Below are positions 8,830-17,410 of a stretch of 64,000 nt of DNA, piece by piece. This stretch comes from Providencia rettgeri (lineage in GTDB: Bacteria; Pseudomonadota; Gammaproteobacteria; Enterobacterales; Enterobacteriaceae). The notes below the pieces were generated by a model. The model was given only the letters and a program-made list of their open reading frames with translations, did no database searches and was not told the origin of the DNA. Both the position numbers and the translations under genes were made by a program. Location: NCBI RefSeq assembly GCF_041075285.1, contig NZ_CP163512.1:1550001-1614000 (forward strand), in the 5' to 3' direction. How positions within the stretch are numbered: the first letter of the stretch is position 1; each line of letters opens with the position of its first letter.

Positions 8830-9007
8830 TTATCTGCTCCAACATAAGACACCAAACCTAGCAGAGAAATATAGCACGCACGGGAAAAGTTATGGCATAA
8901 ATTCTTTGTTTTACAGTGAAGTTCGCTGCATTAATGAGCAATTATTCGTTTTTTGATGGAATGGCTGTCAGTAATTAATACTATCAATACTAATTCAATA
9001 AACCAAT

Positions 9008-9490
9008 TCACAATTGACCCTGATTAACCTCCCGATAATATTCATTTGCCATCTTTGCCAGTTCAATAACATCTTTGGGGATATTTAAGTTCACCAACTG
9101 TTGAAAAGTTACCCAGTAAAATGGCGAAAAAGGCGGCTTTTCTGGTGAAGTTAATTCACATAAATACACCATATCAATATGCCAATGGTCACCCTTTTTC
9201 TTATCCACAATAAACTCTTTAAGAATGGCCATTGGCAACGGCAAAGATTGTGTATGAGAGGAGTCAGAGACCTGAGCTTTAAAAGGATATCCACAACTGA
9301 TAATTTTACAATCTAACCCTGTTTCCTCTAACACTTCACGGTACAATGCCTCTTGTGGCTCTTCATTTTCTTCAATATGCCCCCCAGGCGGTAACCAAAA
9401 ACCAAGCTTAGGGTGCTCATGGAGTAAGAACTCGCCCTTTGCGTTACGGATCATTGCCGTGGCTGTAAAATGTTTAACCTCTTCATTCAT
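9008..9490 (-). CDS. NUDIX hydrolase
   Basis: The 160-residue protein carries a complete Nudix box, beginning GHIEENEEPQEALYREV and ending LEETGL, near residues 37-59. This binds Mg2+ and hydrolyses a nucleoside-diphosphate-linked compound. The flanking strand FWLPPGGH is typical. It lies 22 bp after the cytidine deaminase gene on the same strand, so the two probably form an operon for nucleotide salvage or clean-up. The exact substrate is not predictable. Confidence 0.88.
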   Translation of the reverse strand: MNEEVKHFTATAMIRNAKGEFLLHEHPKLGFWLPPGGHIEENEEPQEALYREVLEETGLDCKIISCGYPFKAQVSDSSHTQSLPLPMAILKEFIVDKKKGDHWHIDMVYLCELTSPEKPPFSPFYWVTFQQLVNLNIPKDVIELAKMANEYYREVNQGQL

Positions 9491-9512
9491 TTAATAGCAA
9501 CCTTTTTAATGC

Positions 9513-9902
9513 TTAACAACGTGGGGCTTTCCAATCATATGGCATAAGTTCAGCAAGAGTCACTTGGGTATTGTCATCAACGCCAACAACGGTTGCTTTA
9601 TTTTTATCAGATAGTTGGCTAAGTAGCTCACGGCAGCGACCACAAGGTGGTACAACACAACCTGATGCATCAACCGCAACAATCGCCTTTATCACTGAAC
9701 GCCCTTCTTTAAGCATATCTGCAACGGCTGCATGTTCTGCGCAAAAACCCAATGAGCAAGCCGAGTCGATGCTCACACCACTATAAATTTTACCATCAAC
9801 GGTTTCTAATGCGGCAGCAACATGCCCACTCTCTATATAGCCATTAAAAGTCGCTGGTTTTGCATATTGTTTCGCAACGTCGATAAGGTGTTTTAACATC
9901 AT
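9513..9902 (-). CDS. Short (tetrameric-type) cytidine deaminase family protein
   Basis: The 129-residue protein has the zinc-dependent deaminase signature: CAEHAAV (Cys and catalytic Glu at about residues 53-55), then VPPCGRCREL with two further zinc-ligand cysteines. Length and motif order match the small homotetrameric cytidine deaminases, not the 294-residue E. coli Cdd. The C-terminus, LAELMPYDW, also resembles blasticidin-S-deaminase-like relatives, so a modified nucleoside substrate is possible. It is the first gene of a two-gene unit with the NUDIX hydrolase. Confidence 0.82.
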   Translation of the reverse strand: MMLKHLIDVAKQYAKPATFNGYIESGHVAAALETVDGKIYSGVSIDSACSLGFCAEHAAVADMLKEGRSVIKAIVAVDASGCVVPPCGRCRELLSQLSDKNKATVVGVDDNTQVTLAELMPYDWKAPRC

Positions 9903-9921
9903 TCTTCTCTCTTCATTTTAA

Positions 9922-10062
9922 ATGAATCATTTAGCGCTATTACAGCCCGTTATTGCTTTGCTACTTTCAGTTTGGCTGCTCAATGAAACCGTTAATGCCT
10001 TTATGATTGCATCAACCTGTGGCATTTTTCTAAGTTGCAGTTTCAAAAAAATTTATCCATAA
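9922..10062 (+). pseudogene. C-terminal remnant of an EamA/DMT-family transporter
   Basis: A 46-codon open frame from the ATG at 9922 reads LALLQPVIALLLSVWLLNE and then a hydrophobic stretch ending KKIYP. This is the last two helices of a ten-helix EamA (drug/metabolite) transporter, where the motif 'PVIALLLSVWLLNE' precedes helix 10. Nothing upstream encodes the rest of the protein; the cytidine deaminase gene abuts it on the other strand. It is therefore a decayed fragment rather than a functional gene. Confidence 0.65.
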
Positions 10063-10156
10063 GCATTAACGATACTCCATAGGCACGCAAAGCGCGATCA
10101 CGATAATTATTTACTTTATTATTAATCGTCATATATAAATTGAATAGGAGCAGTCG

Positions 10157-10786
10157 ATGCGCTTTTCTTTCGAAGATCACAAACAACAGGTTATGTACTT
10201 TAATGAAGGTGATCCACTTGAAAATCCTTGGGTAAAAGGAAAGCCCACGCCTTGCCAAATTCAGGTTGTACCTTATGATCGGCGATGGGAAACAGTTTAT
10301 CAACAGCAACAAAAACAAATTTATGAGGCCCTACAAGATAACGCACTAAACATTGTCCATGTTGGCTCGACAGCCATTCCAGACTTAGCAGCTAAGCCTG
10401 TTATTGATATTGACCTTATCGTGGTCGATCCCGCGGATGAAAAAAGTTATGTACCCGCCCTCGAAAAGCTTGGGTTTGAACTGACTGTACGAGAACCCTC
10501 TTGGTATCAGCATCGCATGCTGAAATTACAGAATCCTAATGTTAACTTGCACATCTTTGCACCAAATTGTCCTGAGCATCTACGCCATTTACTATTTCGT
10601 AACTGGTTAATTGCCCATCCCGAAGATAGAGCAAGATATGCCAGCGCTAAATTCGCTGCGGTAGTCAATGCCAACTATGTCAAAGAGTATAATGATAATA
10701 AAAATGCTGTTATCAGAGATATTTATCGTCGAATTTTCACGCAACTAGATACACTTCTACCTAATTTACTTTTATGTGAGAACTAA
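10157..10786 (+). CDS. GrpB family protein (UPF0157 nucleotidyltransferase-like)
   Basis: The 209-residue protein contains the GrpB core: VHVGSTAIPDLAAKPVIDIDLIV, where GST followed by KPxIDID is the minimal nucleotidyltransferase signature with paired acidic residues. A second feature, HIFAPNCPEHLRHLLFRNWL, is also characteristic. The role is unknown; some homologues are fused to dephospho-CoA kinase. The GNAT gene follows 4 nt downstream, so the two are likely co-transcribed. Confidence 0.85.
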   Translation: MRFSFEDHKQQVMYFNEGDPLENPWVKGKPTPCQIQVVPYDRRWETVYQQQQKQIYEALQDNALNIVHVGSTAIPDLAAKPVIDIDLIVVDPADEKSYVPALEKLGFELTVREPSWYQHRMLKLQNPNVNLHIFAPNCPEHLRHLLFRNWLIAHPEDRARYASAKFAAVVNANYVKEYNDNKNAVIRDIYRRIFTQLDTLLPNLLLCEN

Positions 10787-10790
10787 AAAT

Positions 10791-11249
10791 ATGCGTTTTG
10801 TGATTGTAACTGAGCAAGACACGCTATTAATTGATCAAATTAGCCATGCATTAAACCAAGAATGGGCTAACTTATCCCCATGGGCAGACACTGTACAGAT
10901 CAAACAAAGGTTGCTAAAGCGAAGCCAAGCGGCTAATCCGCAAATTCTGTCTTGTTTTGTGGATAATAATGAGCAGCTACTGGCAACCGCCAGCACGATT
11001 TTTCATGAACTTCCTGATGTTCAACAGGCAACTTGGTGGCTCGGTGAGGTTTTAACTGTGCCATCAGCCCGAGGAAAAAGGATTGGCAGCCAGCTTATTG
11101 AGGCGCTTTATCAGTACTATAGGCAATTCACAAACGAAAGTCTTTACCTATACACCCCTGATATGCAAGCACTTTATCGAAAAATGGGGTGGCAAGATGT
11201 GGAGCAGCGAGAAGTGAATGATGAGCTTGTTACGGTTATGAAGCGTTAA
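10791..11249 (+). CDS. GNAT family N-acetyltransferase
   Basis: The 152-residue protein has a GNAT core: WWLGEVLTVPSARGKRIGSQLIEALYQ carries the acetyl-CoA binding loop (R-G-K-R-I-G), followed by LYRKMGWQ. I start it at the ATG at 10791 (MRFVIVTEQD). An in-frame GTG at 10776 would overlap the grpB-like stop. It follows grpB by 4 nt and ends before a bidirectional hairpin. Confidence 0.78.
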   Translation: MRFVIVTEQDTLLIDQISHALNQEWANLSPWADTVQIKQRLLKRSQAANPQILSCFVDNNEQLLATASTIFHELPDVQQATWWLGEVLTVPSARGKRIGSQLIEALYQYYRQFTNESLYLYTPDMQALYRKMGWQDVEQREVNDELVTVMKR

Positions 11250-11272
11250 AATGGTATTATTAATAGATAAAA

Positions 11273-11299
11273 AAATAGCCAGCAATTCACTGGCTATTT
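11273..11299. terminator. Bidirectional terminator between GNAT and LysE genes
   Basis: AAATAGCCAG and CTGGCTATTT form a perfect 10-bp stem around CAATTCA, with A-rich sequence before and T-rich sequence after. It serves two convergent genes. Confidence 0.75.
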
Positions 11300-11320
11300 C
11301 ATGTTTAATTCCGTTATCTT

Positions 11321-11962
11321 TTAGGCTGTTAACGCTAATTTAGCGCCAAACATTAAGAATACAGCCCCAATACAACTATTGGAGAACTTTGATAGTTTCT
11401 TATTGTGTTTTACCATATTTGTCACGGCAACGGCACCGAAGATCAGTAGTGATAAATAAATCATACTGCAGGTTTCTAAAATCACACCAAGAATAAAAAA
11501 TGGCACCCCTGCACTGGGATAAGCAGGATCGATAAACTGTATAAAAAATGACACATAGAAAATAATCATTTTAGGATTTAGTAGGCTTAAAAACACCGCT
11601 TTTTTATAGGTTCCTTTCGTTTCTAAAATAATAGTTTCAACATCATGGGCTCCCTCTTTTTTGTGTAATACGCTATAAAGCGTTTTTATTCCTAAATAAA
11701 ATAAATAAGCTGCACCCGCGTATTTAATCACACTAAAAAAGATTGGCGATGTTTTGACTAATGAAGCAACACCTAAAAAAGACAGGAATATCAATATCGC
11801 ATCTCCTGTAAATACACCTAGCGCTGCTTTATAACCATTTTTCACACCATATTTTGCACTACTAGTTAAAACAAATAAAGAATTAGGGCCTGGTACCAAT
11901 GTAATAAAAATCACACCGATAAGATAAGTCCATAAGTTTGTAATACCGAGATTTTCAAGCAT
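11321..11962 (-). CDS. LysE family translocator
   Basis: The 213-residue, multi-spanning protein has the RhtB/LysE signature VPGPNSLFVLTSSAKYG in its first third and a second conserved LNPKMIIFYVSFF. It is expected to export amino acids or homoserine-lactone-like molecules across the inner membrane. It is convergent with the GNAT gene upstream. It is not closely similar by eye to the LysE protein at 1103-1702. Confidence 0.85.
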   Translation of the reverse strand: MLENLGITNLWTYLIGVIFITLVPGPNSLFVLTSSAKYGVKNGYKAALGVFTGDAILIFLSFLGVASLVKTSPIFFSVIKYAGAAYLFYLGIKTLYSVLHKKEGAHDVETIILETKGTYKKAVFLSLLNPKMIIFYVSFFIQFIDPAYPSAGVPFFILGVILETCSMIYLSLLIFGAVAVTNMVKHNKKLSKFSNSCIGAVFLMFGAKLALTA

Positions 11963-12269
11963 AGGAAACCCGCTAACTCAATAAAAGTTATAACAAAAAA
12001 TTCACATTACTTTCTGATAGTGATTATGATACAGGTTTTATTTTTTTATAAAAGATATCACTAGACACAATGCCAATATACAGATGAAACAACCAATAAT
12101 TAATCAAAAGATAGGATATATAACAACTTGATAGTTAGCATTCTGGAATTTTAATTCAACTACCATCATCAAATTAGAACCAAACCATAAACACATTAAT
12201 TGTTAGCATTATATGCTGATAAATACATTTTAAATAGACTTATATGAATGTTTACCCTTTATGATGTTG
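11963..12269. other. AT-rich intergenic DNA before the MITE-like element
   Basis: No supported gene is seen. The stretch is very AT-rich and holds only short frames. It separates the LysE gene start from the inverted-repeat element at 12270. Confidence 0.6.
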
Positions 12270-12546
12270 CTAGGGGCTGTTTATCTTTGCTGCTGATTTT
12301 TACTGCTAAAAAAGGTTGAGAGATAACTAAAAAAATAGGGAAATATATCCGTCGTGCTAACTGACAACGATTTGAATCAAATATTGTCCCTAAACGCGGC
12401 CCTACGGGTTCGATTAAAGCACGTTTCACTCATTTAACGCTGTGTTGAGAGGCTCTTGCCGAGTTCACAAGGCGGCGAACCTCTCACCTTGCCTAAAATG
12501 GCTTTAATTCGAATTAAAATTGACCATCAAAGATAAACAGCCCTAG
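12270..12546. mobile_element. 277-bp MITE-like element with terminal inverted repeats
   Basis: The left end is CTAGGGGCTGTTTATCTTTG and the right end is CAAAGATAAACAGCCCTAG, an almost perfect inverted repeat. If the element runs from GGGCTG to CAGCCC, then TAG flanks both ends as a possible 3-bp target duplication. The interior has no coding frame. It has an imperfect hairpin around 12449-12487 (GAGAGGCTC with GAACCTCTC). A related solo end occurs at 21055-21082. It has no transposase, so it would depend on one encoded elsewhere. Confidence 0.65.
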
Positions 12547-12727
12547 TGATCTGATTCTCATTTCGCGCTATAACATCGGAATGATTAATTTCAGCAACAA
12601 TTCAATCAAGAGTCATCGTAATTTTTTTTAAACAATATTAGAAATGGTTTAAACTCACATTTAATTAACAAATCTTGGGTAATTAAAACTGTGAATATTT
12701 TATATTTAATCAGTTTTTAGGGATCTT

Positions 12728-13549
12728 ATGGAAAGTGCTCACTATTTTCATTTACAAGAGCTCAATGGCCTTGAAATGATAAAAGCTCGGTATCACCAAC
12801 AAAAATTCTCTCGTCATAGCCACGAAGGGTTCTGTATTGGTGTGATTGAAGAAGGTGCCCAGCAATTCTTTCGCACAGGCGAAAACCATTATGCACCAAA
12901 AGGTGATATTATTTTAGTCAATGCCGATGAAATCCATACAGGATCCTCTGCAATGGAAAATGGTTGGTCATACCAAGCAATCTATCCGACCCCGGACATA
13001 TTCTCTCAACTCACCACTGGCTTGAAACTGGAAAATCAAGGGGTAGTCCCTTGGTTTCCTGTCGCAGTGGTGCATGATCCTGGGCTTGCTGCTCAACTAC
13101 GGTTATTATTCAGCCTGCTGTTACAACCTAGTAATCTATTACTCAAAGAAACTTTATTGCTCTCCACATTAAGTTGGTTAACACTACGTTATAACCGGAC
13201 TAAAACTGAGTTAACTAAAATTCCCCCCGCCAAACAGCGTATAGAACAAATTTGCGAATTAATGATAGAGACTTGTGAGCAAGACCACTCATTAGCTGAA
13301 CTTGCCCAAATCGCGGGAGTCAGCCAATGGCATTTTTTACGGCAATTTAAACTCCACACGGGCGCAACGCCTCATGTTTTTTTGGTTCAAGCTCGCTTGC
13401 ATAAAGCCAAAAAACTGTTGTTAGCAGGAAATTCCCCTGCCGATGTTTCAAACTTATGTGGTTTTTCTGACCAAAGCCATTTTACGCGGCACTTTAAGCA
13501 ATCATTAGGTGTCACTCCAGGTAATTTTGTTCGCCATCAAATAATATAA
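12728..13549 (+). CDS. AraC family transcriptional regulator
   Basis: The 273-residue protein has an N-terminal cupin-type sensing domain (SRHSHEGFCIGVIEEG) and a C-terminal double helix-turn-helix. The latter is seen as LAELAQIAGVSQWHFLRQFKLHTGATPHVFL, then VSNLCGFSDQSHFTRHFKQSLGVTPG. The AzlC/AzlD genes lie 90 bp downstream on the same strand, which fits the common arrangement of an AraC activator beside an azlCD-type exporter. It probably controls that exporter in response to an amino acid or similar ligand. Confidence 0.9.
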   Translation: MESAHYFHLQELNGLEMIKARYHQQKFSRHSHEGFCIGVIEEGAQQFFRTGENHYAPKGDIILVNADEIHTGSSAMENGWSYQAIYPTPDIFSQLTTGLKLENQGVVPWFPVAVVHDPGLAAQLRLLFSLLLQPSNLLLKETLLLSTLSWLTLRYNRTKTELTKIPPAKQRIEQICELMIETCEQDHSLAELAQIAGVSQWHFLRQFKLHTGATPHVFLVQARLHKAKKLLLAGNSPADVSNLCGFSDQSHFTRHFKQSLGVTPGNFVRHQII

Positions 13550-13639
13550 AGAGCAATTTTATTCTATCTGCCGCCAATTCATATCCTTAATATGATTTAA
13601 CAGATTACAGGCTCATGATTTAAATAGGTATTCGTTAAC

Positions 13640-14341
13640 ATGGATTCAAAGCAAAATCGCCACTGGCAAAAAGCCATGATGGATGGCGCCGTTCATTCAG
13701 CCCCCCTTAATCTCGCGGTGATCCCTTGGGGAGTATTAGCAGGTTCAATGGCCGTAGAGACCGGATTAGATTTTTGGCAAAGTGTTGCAATGTCTGCCAT
13801 GGTTTTTGCTGGTGCGGCACAATTAGTTACCCTTGGCCTACTCAATTCAGGCACAGGTTTTATCACGATAGTTATTTCTGTATTCTTTATCACATCGCAA
13901 CATTTACTGTATGGACTTACATTACGTCCCCAAGTTAAGGATTTCACGACACCTCAGCGACTCAGCATTGGCTTTCTTCTAACCGATGAACTCTTTGCCA
14001 TCAGTGCAGCAAAACGCCAAAGCTTAAGTTTTCCATACTTATTTGGTGCGGGGTTCAGCTTTTACCTTGTTTGGCTGATTACCAGCCTATGTGGCATTGC
14101 GATGGCAAATATTGTGGGTGATTTAAGCCGCTTACACCTCGATTTCTCCGTTGTCGCGACTTTGCTGGCCATCGTTGTGCCTTTAACGAAAAAGATCAGC
14201 ACCTTGTGTGGTGTGATTTTCTCTCTTGTCGTCGCCATTGCCCTATCTATGTACGCCATCAGTAGTGCTATCGTCATTGCTGGCGTGGGGGGAATGTTTG
14301 TATCTGTTATCGTTTCACGTGTACTAAAGGAAGAAAAATGA
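13640..14341 (+). CDS. azlC: AzlC family branched-chain amino-acid exporter, large subunit
   Basis: The 233-residue membrane protein shows the AzlC/YgaZ signature near the N-terminus: NLAVIPWGVLAGSMAVETGL, followed by AMVFAGAAQLV. It forms a two-component exporter for branched-chain amino acids (as YgaZH does for valine) with the small AzlD subunit encoded next. The reading frame overlaps azlD by 4 nt (ATGA), implying translational coupling. It is downstream of the AraC regulator. Confidence 0.9.
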   Translation: MDSKQNRHWQKAMMDGAVHSAPLNLAVIPWGVLAGSMAVETGLDFWQSVAMSAMVFAGAAQLVTLGLLNSGTGFITIVISVFFITSQHLLYGLTLRPQVKDFTTPQRLSIGFLLTDELFAISAAKRQSLSFPYLFGAGFSFYLVWLITSLCGIAMANIVGDLSRLHLDFSVVATLLAIVVPLTKKISTLCGVIFSLVVAIALSMYAISSAIVIAGVGGMFVSVIVSRVLKEEK

Positions 14342-14652
14342 TTTGGCTTTTAATTATCACGTTAACTGCGGTTATCTTTACCCTGCGTTATGTCTTTTTA
14401 ATTCCTCAACTACCGATCAGGCTACCGTTGATTATCCGTCAAGCATTAGGCTATTCCGCTCCTTGCTTATTAACCGCCATTTGTGCACCTGTTATTTTAT
14501 TAGAAAATCATGAGGTTAGAAATTTTCCTGATAACCCCTATTTGTGGGGGGCGCTATTCTGTGTCGTCGTCGCATCGATACTTAAAAACATGCTATTAAC
14601 CGTAGGTCTAACCCTAGTATTTTTTTATTCATTGATTTATTTTATGGGCTAA
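14338..14652 (+). CDS. azlD: AzlD family exporter small subunit
   Basis: The 104-residue hydrophobic protein has about four membrane segments and the AzlD/YgaH-type stretch VIFTLRYVFLIPQL near the N-terminus. It pairs with AzlC to form the exporter. The ATG overlaps the azlC stop. Length is typical of the family. Confidence 0.88.
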   Translation: MIWLLIITLTAVIFTLRYVFLIPQLPIRLPLIIRQALGYSAPCLLTAICAPVILLENHEVRNFPDNPYLWGALFCVVVASILKNMLLTVGLTLVFFYSLIYFMG

Positions 14653-14834
14653 TGTTATACAACTCGGATAAAGTCAAGTTGCAACACTTTGCTTTATCCC
14701 GCGAATCCCGCATAATAGGTTACTTCGTCGCAATACAATCCTATTCAATTACTCCCTTTCTTAATGGAAGTCAGTGATCCATTGGCTTTTTGATTGCGCC
14801 AAATAATTTTGTAAATAATGGATAACACCAAATC

Positions 14835-15302
14835 ATGCTTAATAATTATGTTTTACGCAGTGTTCGCTATATGTTGGACTTGAGCGATGCTCAAATGGTT
14901 AAAATCGTAAAACTGGCAGATTTAGCAGTGACGAAAGAAGAAATGGTGTGCTGGCTAAAAAAAGAGAGTGAACCTGAATATGTTGAATGCAACGATAATG
15001 TAACCGCACACTTTCTAAACGGCTTAATTTACCATCGCCGTGGTAAAGATGAAAATCGCCCTGCACCACAAATTGAAAGCCGCCTCAATAACAATATTAT
15101 TCTCAAAAAATTGCGTGTGGCTTTTGAATTAAAAGATACTGACATGATTGAGATCTACCAATTAGCCGATTTCCGGGTTTCAAAACCTGAACTCAATGCG
15201 ATTTTCCGCAAACCGGGACATAAAAACTACCGTGAATGTGGGGATCAGCTCCTGCGTTATTTCCTCAAAGGGTTAACTACCCGATTTCGTGGTGATAAAT
15301 AA
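14835..15302 (+). CDS. yehS: DUF1456 family protein (YehS-like)
   Basis: The 155-residue protein contains two copies of a roughly 70-residue DUF1456 repeat. The first has NNYVLRSVRYMLDLSDAQMVKI then FLNGLIYHRRGK. The second has NNIILKKLRVAFELKDTDMIEI then FLKGLTTRFRGDK. E. coli YehS has the same two-repeat architecture and length. Function is unknown. It stands alone; the 180 bp before it holds no gene. Confidence 0.88.
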   Translation: MLNNYVLRSVRYMLDLSDAQMVKIVKLADLAVTKEEMVCWLKKESEPEYVECNDNVTAHFLNGLIYHRRGKDENRPAPQIESRLNNNIILKKLRVAFELKDTDMIEIYQLADFRVSKPELNAIFRKPGHKNYRECGDQLLRYFLKGLTTRFRGDK

Positions 15303-15410
15303 CCTGTCATTTTTACTCAATTCTGGCATTTATCGAAAAAGCGCTAACTGCCAGATAATCCTTTGTTATTTTTTTGTATTCACCTTAATCAACCCCCGCT
15401 CATTTCTCCG

Positions 15411-16325
15411 CTAAATATTTTGCAGTAAGTAGTTTAAAAAAAGCTCAATTTTCGGTGATAACGCACTTCGACTCGCGTACACCGCTCTTAGTTCTATCGG
15501 TGCAGGTTTTACATCCGTCAACTGGATAACGTCAAGCTCACCTGAGGTAATTTGTTTATGGCAAGCTTCTAACGACAAAATAGCAAAACCAACACCATTA
15601 ACCGCAGCTGCGTGAGCAAGTACCCCGCTATTTACCCGATATGGGCTATTTATCATCACATTACGTTGCTTACCTTGATGATCAATAAAAATCCATGGTT
15701 GCCCCTGCAAAGCACTAAGACTTGAAATACAAGGTCGTTTTGCTAAATCAGCCGCTGTTTGAGGTCGACCAACTTCATCAATAAGCTTAGGAGATGCCAC
15801 AACCACACTTTGCCATGATTTAACTAGTCGTGAATGATAACTACTGTCCTCTTGCATACCTCGTTGAAAAGTAAGTAATAAATCAATTTCATCACTGATA
15901 ACATCAAGAGGCATTAATTGAGTATCGCAATGGATATGCAGTTGTGGATGTAATAAAGCAAACTTTGCTAATAAGTCGGCTAATAATACGCTACCCGCTT
16001 CACTTGGAATGGTCAGACGTAACGTGCCTGTTACCGCCTGAGGATAACTGATTTGCTGAACAAGATCATCCAGTTCTCGGATCAACGTTTGGCTTTGTTC
16101 AAACAGAATATTACCCGATTCCGTTAAACGCATTTGCCTTGTAGTCCGTTCAATTAAACGACAATTTAACTGTTCTTCTAATTGTTTAATTTGGCGACTA
16201 ACATTGGATGATGGCATTGAAAGCTGCTTTGCCGCATTAATAAAGTTCCCTTGCGTTGCGACCGCAATAAAAACCTTTAATAAATTTAGGTCAACCACCC
16301 TGCACACTTCCTTTTCATTCAACAT
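15411..16325 (-). CDS. LysR family transcriptional regulator
   Basis: The 304-residue protein has the LysR N-terminal winged helix-turn-helix: LNLLKVFIAVATQGNFINAAKQLSMPSSNVSRQIKQLEEQL, then the linker and LTESG. The C-terminal two-lobed effector-binding domain includes SGVLAHAAAVNGVGFAILS. A shorter start at an in-frame GTG (VVDLNLL) with AAGGAAG upstream is possible. It lies 21 bp downstream of the accA-like gene on the same strand, so the two are probably co-transcribed, which is unusual for LysR genes. Confidence 0.9.
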   Translation of the reverse strand: MLNEKEVCRVVDLNLLKVFIAVATQGNFINAAKQLSMPSSNVSRQIKQLEEQLNCRLIERTTRQMRLTESGNILFEQSQTLIRELDDLVQQISYPQAVTGTLRLTIPSEAGSVLLADLLAKFALLHPQLHIHCDTQLMPLDVISDEIDLLLTFQRGMQEDSSYHSRLVKSWQSVVVASPKLIDEVGRPQTAADLAKRPCISSLSALQGQPWIFIDHQGKQRNVMINSPYRVNSGVLAHAAAVNGVGFAILSLEACHKQITSGELDVIQLTDVKPAPIELRAVYASRSALSPKIELFLNYLLQNI

Positions 16326-16346
16326 GATTGACCTAAACTAATAACA

Positions 16347-17306
16347 TTAGCAGTAACCAAATGCCATGATTTTTTGGTAACGTTCTGATAATAAAGTCTC
16401 TGTATCGAGTTGGGTTAGCGTAGCTAAGTCGACTAACAACTGCTGTTTTATATTTTTAGCTGCTAACTGATAGTCCCGATGCGCCCCCCCGAGTGGTTCA
16501 GGTATAATCGTATCGATAATACCTAACTCTTTAAGTCTAGATGCTGTCATTCCCATAACTTCAGCGGCAACTTGTGCTTTTTGCGCGTCTTTCCATAAAA
16601 TGGATGCACATCCTTCAGGGGAAATCGCAGCATACGTGCTATATTCAAGCATATTAATGCGATCACCGACACCGATCCCAAGTGCACCGCCAGAACAACC
16701 TTCACCGGTGACAACACAAATAATGGGTGTTTTTAAGCGGGACATTTCTAACACGTTTTTTGCGATAGCTTCAGCCTGCCCTCGCTCTTCTGCTCCCACA
16801 CCTGGGTATGCTCCTGCTGAATCAATCAAGGCAATGACAGGTAACCGAAAACGTTCAGCCATTTGCATTAAACGCAGGGCTTTACGATAGCCTTCAGGGG
16901 ATGGCATGCCAAAGTTACGCATCACTTTTTCTTGTGTTGTTCGCCCTTTTTGTTGCCCTACAACCATGACAGGTCGCCCCGCAATACGCGCTAAACCTCC
17001 AACCATCGCTTTATCGTCAGCATAGGCACGATCCCCCGCTAGCTCCTGAAACTCTGTAAAAATTAACGGAATATAATCAAGAGGATAAGGCCTTTGTGGG
17101 TGCCTTGCCAACTGGACAATTTCCCATGCGCCAAGGGAAGCAAAAATTGTTTTCGTCAATGAGTAGCACTTGTTTTCTAAGAGCTTAATTTCTTCTTCAA
17201 GGTTAATTTCACTGGGATGCCCCTTTTGCTTAAACGCCACTAATGCGGCAATTTTTTCATTCAGTTCAACAATGGGTTTTTCAAAAGCAAGAAAATGAGT
17301 AGACAT
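16347..17306 (-). CDS. accA: Acetyl-CoA carboxylase carboxyltransferase subunit alpha (divergent copy)
   Basis: The 319-residue protein is the length of E. coli AccA and aligns end to end: [63 protein letters not shown] and [12 protein letters not shown]. AccA with AccD transfers carboxyl from biotin to acetyl-CoA in the first step of fatty-acid synthesis. Two normally constant sites differ: the E. coli FIDTPGAYPG is [10 protein letters not shown], and GEGGSGGALAIG is [12 protein letters not shown]. The usual dnaE neighbour is absent; a LysR gene follows. It may be a second, specialised copy, or the only copy moved from its usual place. Confidence 0.85.
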   Translation of the reverse strand: MSTHFLAFEKPIVELNEKIAALVAFKQKGHPSEINLEEEIKLLENKCYSLTKTIFASLGAWEIVQLARHPQRPYPLDYIPLIFTEFQELAGDRAYADDKAMVGGLARIAGRPVMVVGQQKGRTTQEKVMRNFGMPSPEGYRKALRLMQMAERFRLPVIALIDSAGAYPGVGAEERGQAEAIAKNVLEMSRLKTPIICVVTGEGCSGGALGIGVGDRINMLEYSTYAAISPEGCASILWKDAQKAQVAAEVMGMTASRLKELGIIDTIIPEPLGGAHRDYQLAAKNIKQQLLVDLATLTQLDTETLLSERYQKIMAFGYC

Positions 17307-17410
17307 ACAAACCTTAAAATTATTCAGTCAATTTTAAGAGTGTAACTGGCAGTGTTATCCCACTCTATAATTGAAAATGGGATTTATTAATATCAAAATT
17401 GGGATAATAG

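Noticed and set aside
9513..9902. Naming the short deaminase cdd by E. coli analogy
   Set aside because: The protein has less than half the E. coli Cdd length and belongs to a different subgroup, so the symbol was withheld.
12400..12440. GGTTCGATT sequence resembling a tRNA T-loop inside the MITE-like element
   Set aside because: No acceptor, D or anticodon stems can be built around it and there is no CCA end.
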